A stretch of 64,000 nucleotides of DNA, taken from positions 27,543,896 to 27,607,895 of the forward strand of contig NC_067206.1 in NCBI RefSeq assembly GCF_026262505.1. Reading direction: 5' to 3'. The notes beneath the pieces are model-generated. The model ran no database searches, was not told the DNA's origin, and was given only the letters and a program-made list of their open reading frames with translations. This document shows positions 50,296-62,209 of this stretch, in pieces (the first letter of the stretch is position 1; the number at the start of each line of letters is the position of its first letter). The stretch is from Trichomonas vaginalis G3 (lineage: Eukaryota > Parabasalia > Trichomonadida > Trichomonadidae). The translations under genes and the position numbers were made by a program.

Positions 50296-52131
50296 ATGAG
50301 TCAAGCTCATATTCAAGATTATGAACATATTGCTTCTCATATCAGTGAATATATTGACGAAGGTAATTTCTTTGATGTATTTGAAATAGAAGACATCAAA
50401 AAGATCATGAAAATTTCAAATTTTACAGCAAATGGCTTCATTGCTCTTCTTGAGCAGTCACATCCTACTATCAATGCAAATAAATTATATGCTTGTACTC
50501 GAAATGCTAATATTTATATTCAAAACTTTGAAGATGTTATTTCAACACTGAAATCAATCAAAAAGTACATGAAACTCAGAATACTTAATAGTATTGTTGA
50601 CTTTTTAGATTCCAAAGGAAAAGAAATATACGATTCTACAGAGAAAATCCAAAAACTTCAAACAGAGCTAAACGAAATTCCAAAACAAAAAAGTGACAAC
50701 GAAATACAATCACTTCAATCTCAACTCAATCAAATCAATGAAGAAAGCAACAAATTAAAAGAAAAACTCAATGAAATGGAAAGTAACACCAATCAAGCCG
50801 ATGAAACAATTTTATCAAAAATTAAAGAGCTAAAGGAATCAGATGATTTCGAAAGTATCTACAATTTCCTTGATGAGCTTTCATCTCAAGGAAATCGAAA
50901 AATGATTTCAAAAGCATGTGAAGAAGGACTTTGGAAGAAGACAACTACTGTACATTTTCGAGATGATGGTGATGAGTTTGATGAAAGGAATGTACTTCAT
51001 GTAGCAAGTAATAAAGGAAATCTCAAACTTGTCAAATCTCTCATTGAATGCGGCTGTGATAAAGGTACAAAGAGTTCATGTGGCTTGACTCCACTCAATT
51101 ATGCATCGTTTATTGGCCATATTGAAATTGTTAAATATCTTATCTCTAATGGAGCTGATAAAGAAGCAAAGGATAATGCTGGATCTACTCCACTCATTTA
51201 TGCATCATCTAATGGTCATCTTGAAGTTGTTCAATATCTTATCTCTAATGGAGCTGATAAAGAAGCAAAGAATAAATATGGATGGACTCCACTCATTTGG
51301 GCATCAGATAATGGTCATCTTGAAGTTGTTCAATATCTTATCTCTAATGGAGCTGATAAAGAAGTAAAGAATAATGATGGAAATACTCCACTCATTTTTG
51401 CATCAGCTAATGGTCATCTTGAAGTTGTTCAATATCTTATCTCTGTTGGTGCTGATAAAGAAGCAAAGAGTAATGATGGAAATACTCCACTCATTTTTGC
51501 ATCAGCTAATGGTCATCTTGAAGTTGTTCAATATCTTATCTCTAATGGAGCTGATAAAGAAGCAAAGGATAATCGGGAAATGACTCCACTCATTTGGGCA
51601 TCAAGATATTGTAAACTTGAAGTTGTTCAATATCTTATCTCTAATGGAGCTGATAAAGAAGCAAAGAATAATAATGGATGGACTCCACTCATTTGGGCAT
51701 CAAGATATGGTCATCTTGAAGTTGTTCAATATTTAATCTCTAATGGAGCTGATAAAGAAGCAAAGGATAAATATGGATATACTCCACTCATTTTTGCATC
51801 AGTTACCGGTCATCTTGAAGTTGTTCAATATCTTATCTCTAATGGAGCTAACAAAGAAGCAAAGGATAATGATGGATGGACTCCACTCATTTGGGCATCA
51901 AGATATGGTCATCTTGATGTTGTTAAATATCTTATCTCTAATGGAGCTGATAAAGAAGCAAAGAATAATAATGGATCTACTCCACTCATTTGTGCATCAG
52001 AAGAAGGTCATCTTGAAGTTGTTCAATATCTTATCTCTAATGGAGCTGATAAAGAAGCAAAGAATAATGATGGAAAAACGGCATTAGATCTTGCAACAGA
52101 CAATGTAAAAAATTATCTAAAATCTTTATGA
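50296..52131 (+). CDS. Ankyrin-repeat protein, array copy 4 (~11 repeats, 611 aa)
   Basis: The N-terminal domain and coiled coil are as in copy 1, except R262C (SSCGLTPL). The third-repeat region reads NYASFIGHIEIVKYL, shared with copies 5 and 6. The last seven repeats equal those of copy 2, so the protein is a mosaic: a front like copies 5-6 and a back like copies 2-3. It is exactly 66 residues shorter than copy 2. The TCATTT initiator lies at 50288-50293. Confidence 0.9.
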   Translation: MSQAHIQDYEHIASHISEYIDEGNFFDVFEIEDIKKIMKISNFTANGFIALLEQSHPTINANKLYACTRNANIYIQNFEDVISTLKSIKKYMKLRILNSIVDFLDSKGKEIYDSTEKIQKLQTELNEIPKQKSDNEIQSLQSQLNQINEESNKLKEKLNEMESNTNQADETILSKIKELKESDDFESIYNFLDELSSQGNRKMISKACEEGLWKKTTTVHFRDDGDEFDERNVLHVASNKGNLKLVKSLIECGCDKGTKSSCGLTPLNYASFIGHIEIVKYLISNGADKEAKDNAGSTPLIYASSNGHLEVVQYLISNGADKEAKNKYGWTPLIWASDNGHLEVVQYLISNGADKEVKNNDGNTPLIFASANGHLEVVQYLISVGADKEAKSNDGNTPLIFASANGHLEVVQYLISNGADKEAKDNREMTPLIWASRYCKLEVVQYLISNGADKEAKNNNGWTPLIWASRYGHLEVVQYLISNGADKEAKDKYGYTPLIFASVTGHLEVVQYLISNGANKEAKDNDGWTPLIWASRYGHLDVVKYLISNGADKEAKNNNGSTPLICASEEGHLEVVQYLISNGADKEAKNNDGKTALDLATDNVKNYLKSL

Positions 52132-52238
52132 AGACTGTAGATTATAATAATTTAAGTTGTAATGGAGATAAATAAATAAAAAGATATCTTTTATTTGTAA
52201 TATAACATAAATATATATAGATATATATAAATACAAAT

Positions 52239-55200
52239 TTATCTAATGTCGATGTTACCTCGACCACCACCACGGGAACGAGTTCTTGGTTGACGACGAA
52301 CTTCTTCGTTTCGATGTGCTTCAAAGTTTTCGTTACGAACACCTTCGGAATATCAAGATGAGGTTCATCTCGTTTAGGACGCTCGATTCTGATTTCGTGA
52401 ACTGGCTGTTGAAGTTTCTTGTTCTTGTTATTCTTATTGTTGTTATTATTGTTACTTTGTTCTTCGGAAGATCTCGGTAGTTTGTACTCGGCGAACTTAG
52501 AATTTTGTTTTTGAGATTCTGGATGTTTTGGTTTTTCTTCTGTTTTATGTTCATCACCAACATACTCTGCAAAATTTGTTTTCTGTTTCTGTTTCTTATT
52601 CTTTTGGTTTTGATTTTGTTGTTTCTTTTGATTCTGTTTGTTTTTGTTTCCGGTTTTATCTTGATCTTTGTCTTTGTCCTTGTTTTGTTGTTCTTGTTGT
52701 TTTGGTTTGGATGTTTCATTTTGTTGTGGTTGTTGTTCTGGATTGGAATCTGGTTTCTTAAGGAATATATCTCGTTTCTTTCGATTACGGTTGCGGTCGA
52801 TTTGGACAAGATGAGAATCGAATTCAAGATGTGATTCAACAAGTTTTCCACTTGCTGATTTCAAGTTGTTCATCTCTGATGAAATGATCGGATACATCTG
52901 GTCAATGCCAAGGTAACAATCGGAAAGCATGTAAATCCATGCACTTCCTGGAATTCTTTCCTGACATTGGATGGTGACAACATGTGTTTCCTTCTTAAGT
53001 TGAACACGGCGGTGACCAAACAACTTACCTGTGGATGGATCGCCAACAAGAATGAAAAGACTTTGGATACCTTTACGCGTGAAGTGTGGAGAAATGACTT
53101 GTGAACCAAGTGTTCCTGAGATGTGTTCCAATGTGATACGGACTGCCATGCCGTTGGTGGAAATCAAATGTGACTTGTTCTTGAAAAGAACAACTCGATC
53201 TTTGATGAATTCGGTGCCTGGAAGAGGTGTGTCTTTGAACAAGATTTGAGGAAGCAAGTTGATGTTTTGTTGCTGAAGTTGTTTGAATAACTGAACATCA
53301 ACTAATGCTTGGATAGAGTTCTGGTCGTGCCAGCAGCCTTGGACAAGCATCTGGGTGAGAATGCTTGCATTGATGACGGCGTTAAGTTCGCCTCGGATGG
53401 CGGCGATCTCCGAGAAACATCCGACAATTCGAAGAGCTTGGTCAAGAACCGATGCCAAATCGGTGATGAAATCGGGAATAGGCATCTCACGACGAGAAAA
53501 GTAGTACTGGCACATGAAGAATGCTTTGGTGTGAGGAGAATCAATGGGATCTTCGGTCTTGAAGCGTGGAGTCATGTCCATGACAACTTCGTCTTCTGAG
53601 TGACGAACTGGGACTTGTTTGAATTCCTGTGCCATGCAGATAAGACGAAGAAGAGAAACAACATTGGATGACTCATTCATGCGATCAATAAACAACTTAA
53701 CGTCGTCGGGAGAGACATAGAAGATGGATGCAATGCGTCCTTCTGGTGTTGGATTGATGTGTCCTTCCAAGTTGACACTGATGCAGTGTTTGTCTGTCAA
53801 CGCTTTGATGATGTTCGATGAAACTTCTTCCAATGTGATGTTCTCGTAATAACCGGGATTCTTATCAAGACGGATTGCAAAGAATGAACGTTTAAGCCAT
53901 GACATAAGTGACTTCTTAGATTTGATACGACCTGATGCAATCTCAGCATTGGCGTGTTCACTAGCGTGTTCGAATAAGTTAGATTCGACTGGAAGAGGAG
54001 AGTTGATGAATCGCTTCAAGAAATCTTTACGACCTTCCTCGCAAAGAATCATGACAATGCCTTCTGTGTCGAACTGAGGACGACCAGCACGACCCATCAT
54101 CTGCTGCATTTCAGTGCTAGAGTATGGAACGTATTGGCATGTCTTAGCGTCGTGGAACTCAGTGCCTTTGATGACAACAAAATGTGCAGGAAGATTGACA
54201 CCCCATGCCAATGTGGCTGTAGCAACTAACAACTTCATCTTTCCTGATGCAAACAATTCTTCAACAATCTCGCAGTCACTGGAAACTAAACCTGCGTGAT
54301 GCAAACCAATACCTAAACTAAGACAATGTGACAATGTTTGGTCTTGAACTTTCTGGCTGGCCAATGCGGTCTCTGGTGTAGTGTAATAGAATGGTTCGCC
54401 TCTGTTCGTTGCGTATGAAATAAGGTCGAATGCTGTCAAACGAGTCTGACGACGTGATGGAACGAAAACAAGTGTTGGTTTGTCATTAGAGTACTCACGG
54501 ATAGCATCTGAAAGTGGTTTGTTCATAGATGCCATTCGAGGACAGAAATGACGACCAGGGAATCCACGGATGAATGTCTTCAATGGAACAGCGCGCATTT
54601 GTGGAGGGAAGTTGTATGTACCACGACGAGAAACACCTAAGAACTCTGCAACATCAAGTGGATTAGATAAACATGTGCTCAAACCAATGAATCGGACTTT
54701 AGTTGGCATCGATTTCATTCGGTCAACAACTGCTTCAATGATGTGGCCACGGTCTGTACCAAGTAAATGTGCTTCATCAATAACAACTAAACCAACTGTT
54801 TGGACAAAACGACGAACAACAAATCCACGAGAAACGGCATCCCATTTCTCTGGTGTGGCAACAATAAGACTTGCTTTAGCAATAGCATTAGAATCTGGGG
54901 TGAATTCACCTGTCAATTCAATCAATTTATCGCCGAATTTCATGCGCCAGTCTTGAACACGTTCTGTGACAATAGCTTTAAGAGGAGCCAGGTAAACTGC
55001 TTTTTGTTCGGGATGTGTTGAGAAAAGGCGACAAATCGCAAGTTCGGCAATTGATGTCTTGCCTGCAGCTGTAGGAGCGCAAATCAGGAGACTTTCATCA
55101 GTGCGATATGTCTGGAAGAAAACTTGTGACTGGACTGGGTTAAAGAACTCAAAACCAAACAGTTTTCGATGTTCAATGTTTTCAATAGATGTAACTGGGA

Positions 55201-55786
55201 GTGGTCGTAAATTAGGTGGATTAGATTCGAAACTATCGAATGTAGCACGGTCTGAGTTTTTGATGTAAATAGATTATTGTGAATCACCAACACCTAAAAA
55301 GCGGCTAGATGTCATAGTAACTAAATACTTATGACTTTCACAAACTGGAACAAGGTATTCGAATTTGAAGCCATCATTAGCAAGATGTCGATCAATTTGG
55401 ACTTCTTGAGCAAGATACATCTTTTCTCCGTTACCGTCTTCAATGAAGATCCAGAAACTCAATGTGTCGTGAGTAACATGTGGATCCCATTTGAATGGAA
55501 ATGATGCTTCGATGATGATGTTGATGATTTGATCGGAAATCGGTTGATAACGAGTGTCGATTTCGACAATAGGGAATTTGCGTGCAATGTCTTGTGCGTT
55601 GATTGCCATTTGTTCATTACGGAACATAGATTTTAATTCACCTAAATCGGCTGATCGTAAATCATCGAGTTCTAATCCTAAAAACTGGATCTTGTAGATA
55701 AGTTGGTCGTCTTTTGGAAATGTCATCAACTGACGTAATGGATGGTCAATTCGCTGGCGGCACCACCACATACGGTTTCCCACCAT
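52239..55786 (-). pseudogene. Ski2-like helicase, copy 4, one stop and one frameshift
   Basis: A three-base insertion near 55272 (AGATTATTGTG for AGATTGTG in copy 5) creates a TAA stop after GVGDSQ, before the helicase core. Near 52348 one G is lost (CTTCGGAAT for CTTCGGGAAT), shifting the last ~35 residues. The core between is open for over 900 residues, with Walker A, DEAH and QMMGRAGR present. Possibly pseudogene or assembly error. Confidence 0.8.
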
Positions 55787-56888
55787 TTTCTTAAAAGGGA
55801 TAAAAACATTTGTTACAAAAATGAAATACAAATAAATAAATATTTCGCGTGGTGTGGAGCTTTTGGCCAGAAATTATGTTCTAGCCAAACGAAGGCCTAT
55901 ACATCGAGCAACATATCATAAATATCGATCTTGTTTATATTTCTTTTTGAAAACATTATTCGAAATGATTTGTGTCAATTGATTCACTAAGACAATAACG
56001 ATAATTTCCATTTTGATATTCAATTTTTGAATAGTATTGAAAGATTCACATTTTGATTCACAGTTAAAAGTAGACTATTAAAACAAGATACATGATGAAA
56101 TTCATACTCTGAGTTATATTGATGTCTATTTAATATATGAAAAAAAATATCAAAATGAAAATGAGATGGGAAATTTAACTATGTTCACAATCTGACATAT
56201 AAATTTCATATAACCATCTATATTTATACCTGAGTGTTTCATATATTCATCAATATTCTGAATAAAATGTAAAATTTTTATGAAGACAAAGTTTGACCAT
56301 AAGAAATCTTCCACCATGAAGCTTTAGTATGATTACATATCACATGAATATAAATTTATTTGACATTTCTACATAAACTGTGAAAATCAAAAGAGGAAAC
56401 TATCAATTTTTGAATAGTTTACATTTCTAATGATAATAGTACCTAAACTGAGAGTGAGGGTAAATTATCAAACATGTGAGCCCGAATAAGCAGAACATGC
56501 AATATGTAGTTGCTTCTAGTTATGCTTAAATTTCTGTTTTGAAGCTAGAATTAAATTTCAAAATCTTAAATTTTGAAGTTAAATCCGACGTTCAATATAA
56601 ATTTATTTTATTAACTTCTTTTAATAATAAATATTAATTTTAATTTTATGTTGGATTTTTATCTTGAAACTGAGGCGAAAACGATAAATCTCATTTTCAT
56701 CTCAATTTTTCTGAGTCTCTTTAAAAGTGTTTATATTAATGTAGAGAATTGAAATTTATGGCATTTAAGTTAAAACACTTGATCTAATAAATAGAAAAGC
56801 TTAGTAGCAATTACTTTTTTTTTAAATTGAATTTAATTTATTTTTTTTGTTGGATTTTTAATTTGTAAAGTTTCATTTTCTCATTTGG

Positions 56889-58229
56889 ATGAGTCAAGCT
56901 CATATTCAAGATTATGAACATATTGCTTCTCATATCAGTGAATATATTGACGAAGGTAATTTCTTTGATGTATTTGAAATAGAAGACATCAAAAAGATCA
57001 TGAAAATTTCAAATTTTACAGCAAATGGCTTCATTGCTCTTCTTGAGCAGTCACATCCTACTATCAATGCAAATAAATTATATGCTTGTACTCGAAATGC
57101 TAATATTTATATTCAAAACTTTGAAGATGTTATTTCAACACTGAAATCAATCAAAAAGTACATGAAACTCAGAATACTTAATAGTATTGTTGACTTTTTA
57201 GATTCCAAAGGAAAAGAAATATACGATTCTACAGAGAAAATCCAAAAACTTCAAACAGAGCTAAACGAAATTCCAAAACAAAAAAGTGACAACGAAATAC
57301 AATCACTTCAATCTCAACTCAATCAAATCAATGAAGAAAGCAACAAATTAAAAGAAAAACTCAATGAAATGGAAAGTAACACCAATCAAGCCGATGAAAC
57401 AATTTTATCAAAAATTAAAGAGCTAAAGGAATCAGATGATTTCGAAAGTATCTACAATTTCCTTGATGAGCTTTCATCTCAAGGAAATCGAAAAATGATT
57501 TCAAAAGCATGTGAAGAAGGACTTTGGAAGAAGACAACTACTGTACATTTTCGAGATGATGGTGATGAGTTTGATGAAAGGAATGTACTTCATGTAGCAA
57601 GTAATAAAGGAAATCTCAAACTTGTCAAATCTCTCATTGAATGCGGCTGTGATAAAGGTACAAAGAGTTCACGTGGCTTGACTCCACTCAATTATGCATC
57701 GTTTATTGGCCATATTGAAATTGTTAAATATCTTATCTCTGTTGGAGCTGATATAGAAGCAAAGGATATTGAAGGAGATACTTCACTCATTTATGCATCA
57801 AGAAATGGTCATCTTGAAGTTGTTCAATATTTAATCGCTATTGGTGCTAATAAAGAAGCAAAGGATAATGATGGATGTACTCCACTCGATTATGCATCAA
57901 GTAATGGTCGTCTTGAAGTTGTTAAATATCTTATCTCTGTTGGAGCTAACAAAGAAGCAAAGGATAAATATGAATATACTCCACTCATTTCTGCATCAGA
58001 TAATGGTCATCTTGAAGTTGTTCAATATCTTATCTCTAATGGAGCTGATAAAGAAGCAAAGAATAATAATGGATGGACTCCACTCATTTGTGCATCAGAA
58101 GAAGGTCATCTTGAAGTTGTTCAATATCTTATCTCTAATGGAGCTGATAAAGAAGCAAAGAATAATGATGGAAAAACGGCATTAGATCTTGCAACAGACA
58201 ATGTAAAAAATTATCTAAAATCTTTATGA
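56889..58229 (+). CDS. Ankyrin-repeat protein, array copy 5 (~6 repeats, 446 aa)
   Basis: The N-terminal domain and coiled coil are the same. There are six full repeats and the half-repeat end. It shares VGADIEAKDIEGDTSLIYAS with copy 1 (which has NGADIEAKDIEGD) and the last repeat with copies 2-4. Shortest complete form; it shows that six repeats suffice for an open frame. The TCATTT initiator lies at 56881-56886. Confidence 0.9.
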   Translation: MSQAHIQDYEHIASHISEYIDEGNFFDVFEIEDIKKIMKISNFTANGFIALLEQSHPTINANKLYACTRNANIYIQNFEDVISTLKSIKKYMKLRILNSIVDFLDSKGKEIYDSTEKIQKLQTELNEIPKQKSDNEIQSLQSQLNQINEESNKLKEKLNEMESNTNQADETILSKIKELKESDDFESIYNFLDELSSQGNRKMISKACEEGLWKKTTTVHFRDDGDEFDERNVLHVASNKGNLKLVKSLIECGCDKGTKSSRGLTPLNYASFIGHIEIVKYLISVGADIEAKDIEGDTSLIYASRNGHLEVVQYLIAIGANKEAKDNDGCTPLDYASSNGRLEVVKYLISVGANKEAKDKYEYTPLISASDNGHLEVVQYLISNGADKEAKNNNGWTPLICASEEGHLEVVQYLISNGADKEAKNNDGKTALDLATDNVKNYLKSL

Positions 58230-58336
58230 AGACTGTAGATTATAATAATTTAAGTTGTAATGGAGATAAATAAATAAAAAGATATCTTTTATTTGTAATA
58301 TAACATAAATATATATAGATATATATAAATACAAAT

Positions 58337-61300
58337 TTATCTAATGTCGATGTTACCTCGACCACCACCACGGGAACGAGTTCTTGGTTGACGACGAACT
58401 TCTTCGTTTCGATGTGCTTCAAAGTTTTCGTTACGAACACCTTCGGGAATATCAAGATGAGGTTCATCTCGTTTAGGACGCTCGATTCTGATTTCGTGAA
58501 CTGGCTGTTGAAGTTTCTTGTTCTTGTTATTCTTATTGTTGTTATTATTGTTACTTTGTTCTTCGGAAGATCTCGGTAGTTTGTACTCGGCGAACTTAGA
58601 ATTTTGTTTTTGAGATTCTGGATGTTTTGGTTTTTCTTCTGTTTTATGTTCATCACCAACATACTCTGCAAAATTCGTTTTCTGTTTCTGTTTCTTATTC
58701 TTTTGGTTTTGATTTTGTTGTTTCTTTTGATTCTGTTTGTTTTTGTTTCCGGTTTTATCTTGATCTTTGTCTTTGTCCTTGTTTTGTTGTTCTTGTTGTT
58801 TTGGTTTGGATGTTTCATTTTGTTGTGGTTGTTGTTCTGGATTGGAATCTGGTTTCTTAAGGAATATATCTCGTTTCTTTCGATTACGGTTGCGGTCGAT
58901 TTGGACAAGATGAGAATCGAATTCAAGATGTGATTCAACAAGTTTTCCACTTGCTGATTTCAAGTTGTTCATCTCTGATGAAATGATCGGATACATCTGG
59001 TCAATGCCAAGGTAACAATCGGAAAGCATGTAAATCCATGCACTTCCTGGAATTCTTTCCTGACATTGGATGGTGACAACATGTGTTTCCTTCTTAAGTT
59101 GAACACGGCGGTGACCAAACAACTTACCTGTGGATGGATCGCCAACAAGAATGAAAAGACTTTGGATACCTTTACGCGTGAAGTGTGGAGAAATGACTTG
59201 TGAACCAAGTGTTCCTGAGATGTGTTCCAATGTGATACGGACTGCCATGCCGTTGGTGGAAATCAAATGTGACTTGTTCTTGAAAAGAACAACTCGATCT
59301 TTGATGAATTCGGTGCCTGGAAGAGGTGTGTCTTTGAACAAGATTTGAGGAAGCAAGTTGATGTTTTGTTGCTGAAGTTGTTTGAATAACTGAACATCAA
59401 CTAATGCTTGGATAGAGTTCTGGTCGTGCCAGCAGCCTTGGACAAGCATCTGGGTGAGAATGCTTGCATTGATGACGGCGTTAAGTTCGCCTCGGATGGC
59501 GGCGATCTCCGAGAAACATCCGACAATTCGAAGAGCTTGGTCAAGAACCGATGCCAAATCGGTGATGAAATCGGGAATAGGCATCTCACGACGAGAAAAG
59601 TAGTACTGGCACATGAAGAATGCTTTGGTGTGAGGAGAATCAATGGGATCTTCGGTCTTGAAGCGTGGAGTCATGTCCATGACAACTTCGTCTTCTGAGT
59701 GACGAACTGGGACTTGTTTGAATTCCTGTGCCATGCAGATAAGACGAAGAAGAGAAACAACATTGGATGACTCATTCATGCGATCAATAAACAACTTAAC
59801 GTCGTCGGGAGAGACATAGAAGATGGATGCAATGCGTCCTTCTGGTGTTGGATTGATGTGTCCTTCCAAGTTGACACTGATGCAGTGTTTGTCTGTCAAC
59901 GCTTTGATGATGTTCGATGAAACTTCTTCCAATGTGATGTTCTCGTAATAACCGGGATTCTTATCAAGACGGATTGCAAAGAATGAACGTTTAAGCCATG
60001 ACATAAGTGACTTCTTAGATTTGATACGACCTGATGCAATCTCAGCATTGGCGTGTTCACTAGCGTGTTCGAATAAGTTAGATTCGACTGGAAGAGGAGA
60101 GTTGATGAATCGCTTCAAGAAATCTTTACGACCTTCCTCGCAAAGAATCATGACAATGCCTTCTGTGTCGAACTGAGGACGACCAGCACGACCCATCATC
60201 TGCTGCATTTCAGTGCTAGAGTATGGAACGTATTGGCATGTCTTAGCGTCGTGGAACTCAGTGCCTTTGATGACAACAAAATGTGCAGGAAGATTGACAC
60301 CCCATGCCAATGTGGCTGTAGCAACTAACAACTTCATCTTTCCTGATGCAAACAATTCTTCAACAATCTCGCAGTCACTGGAAACTAAACCTGCGTGATG
60401 CAAACCAATACCTAAACTAAGACAATGTGACAATGTTTGGTCTTGAACTTTCTGGCTGGCCAATGCGGTCTCTGGTGTAGTGTAATAGAATGGTTCGCCT
60501 CTGTTCGTTGCGTATGAAATAAGGTCGAATGCTGTCAAACGAGTCTGACGACGTGATGGAACGAAAACAAGTGTTGGTTTGTCATTAGAGTACTCACGGA
60601 TAGCATCTGAAAGTGGTTTGTTCATAGATGCCATTCGAGGACAGAAATGACGACCAGGAATCCACGGATGAATGTCTTCAATGGAACAGCGCGCATTTGT
60701 GGAGGGAAGTTGTATGTACCACGACGAGAAACACCTAAGAACTCTGCAACATCAAGTGGATTAGATAAACATGTGCTCAAACCAATGAATCGGACTTTAG
60801 TTGGCATCGATTTCATTCGGTCAACAACTGCTTCAATGATGTGGCCACGGTCTGTACCAAGTAAATGTGCTTCATCAATAACAACTAAACCAACTGTTTG
60901 GACAAAACGACGAACAACAAATCCACGAGAAACGGCATCCCATTTCTCTGGTGTGGCAACAATAAGACTTGCTTTAGCAATAGCATTAGAATCTGGGGTG
61001 AATTCACCTGTCAATTCAATCAATTTATCGCCGAATTTCATGCGCCAGTCTTGAACACGTTCTGTGACAATAGCTTTAAGAGGAGCCAGGTAAACTGCTT
61101 TTTGTTCGGGATGTGTTGAGAAAAGGCGACAAATCGCAAGTTCGGCAATTGATGTCTTGCCTGCAGCTGTAGGAGCGCAAATCAGGAGACTTTCATCAGT
61201 GCGATATGTCTGGAAGAAAACTTGTGACTGGACTGGGTTAAAGAACTCAAAACCAAACAGTTTTCGATGTTCAATGTTTTCAATAGATGTAACTGGGAGT

Positions 61301-61880
61301 GGTCGTAAATTAGGTGGATTAGATTCGAAACTATCGAATGTAGCACGGTCTGAGTTTTTGATGTAAATAGATTGTGAATCACCAACACCTAAAAAGCGGC
61401 TAGATGTCATAGTAACTAAATACTTATGACTTTCACAAACTGGAACAAGGTATTCGAATTTGAAGCCATCATTAGCAAGATGTCGATCAATTTGGACTTC
61501 TTGAGCAAGATACATCTTTTCTCCGTTACCGTCTTCAATGAAGATCCAGAAACTCAATGTGTCGTGAGTAACATGTGGATCCCATTTGAATGGAAATGAT
61601 GCTTCGATGATGATGTTGATGATTTGATCGGAAATCGGTTGATAACGAGTGTCGATTTCGACAATAGGGAATTTGCGTGCAATGTCTTGTGCGTTGATTG
61701 CCATTTGTTCATTACGGAACATAGATTTTAATTCACCTAAATCGGCTGATCGTAAATCATCGAGTTCTAATCCTAAAAACTGGATCTTGTAGATAAGTTG
61801 GTCGTCTTTTGGAAATGTCATCAACTGACGTAATGGATGGTCAATTCGCTGGCGCACCACCACATACGGTTTCCCACCAT
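58337..61880 (-). pseudogene. Ski2-like helicase, copy 5, two one-base losses
   Basis: One G is lost near 60658 (CCAGGAATCC for CCAGGGAATCC), in the middle of the core between DEAH and motif IV. One G is lost near 61854 (TGGCGCACC for TGGCGGCACC), right after the start, within the text encoding WWCRQR. Otherwise it is nearly identical to copy 4. Same caution about homopolymer errors. Confidence 0.8.
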
Positions 61881-62209
61881 TTTCTTAAAAGGGATAAAAA
61901 CATTTGTTACAAAAATGAAATACAAATAAATAAATATTTCGCGTGGTGTGGAGCTTTTGGCCAGAAATTATGTTCTAGCCAAACGAAGGCCTATACATCG
62001 AGCAACATATCATAAATATCGATCTTGTTTATATTTCTTTTTGAAAACATTATTCGAAATGATTTGTGTCAATTGATTCACTAAGACAATAACGATAATT
62101 TCCATTTTGATATTCAATTTTTGAATAGTATTGAAAGATTCACATTTTGATTCACAGTTAAAAGTAGACTATTAAAACAAGATACATGATGAAATTCATA
62201 CTCTGAGTT

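Larger units (their letters stand above)
49526..56115. repeat. Tandem unit 4, ~6590 bp
   Basis: 198 bp (two ankyrin repeats) shorter than unit 2. It shares helicase variants with unit 5 (KSHLIST, QERKEF-region changes) and the ankyrin text YASFIGHIEI. Confidence 0.9.
56116..62209. repeat. Tandem unit 5, ~6094 bp
   Basis: 496 bp (five ankyrin repeats plus one base) shorter than unit 4. It carries the shortest ankyrin gene of the array. Confidence 0.9.
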
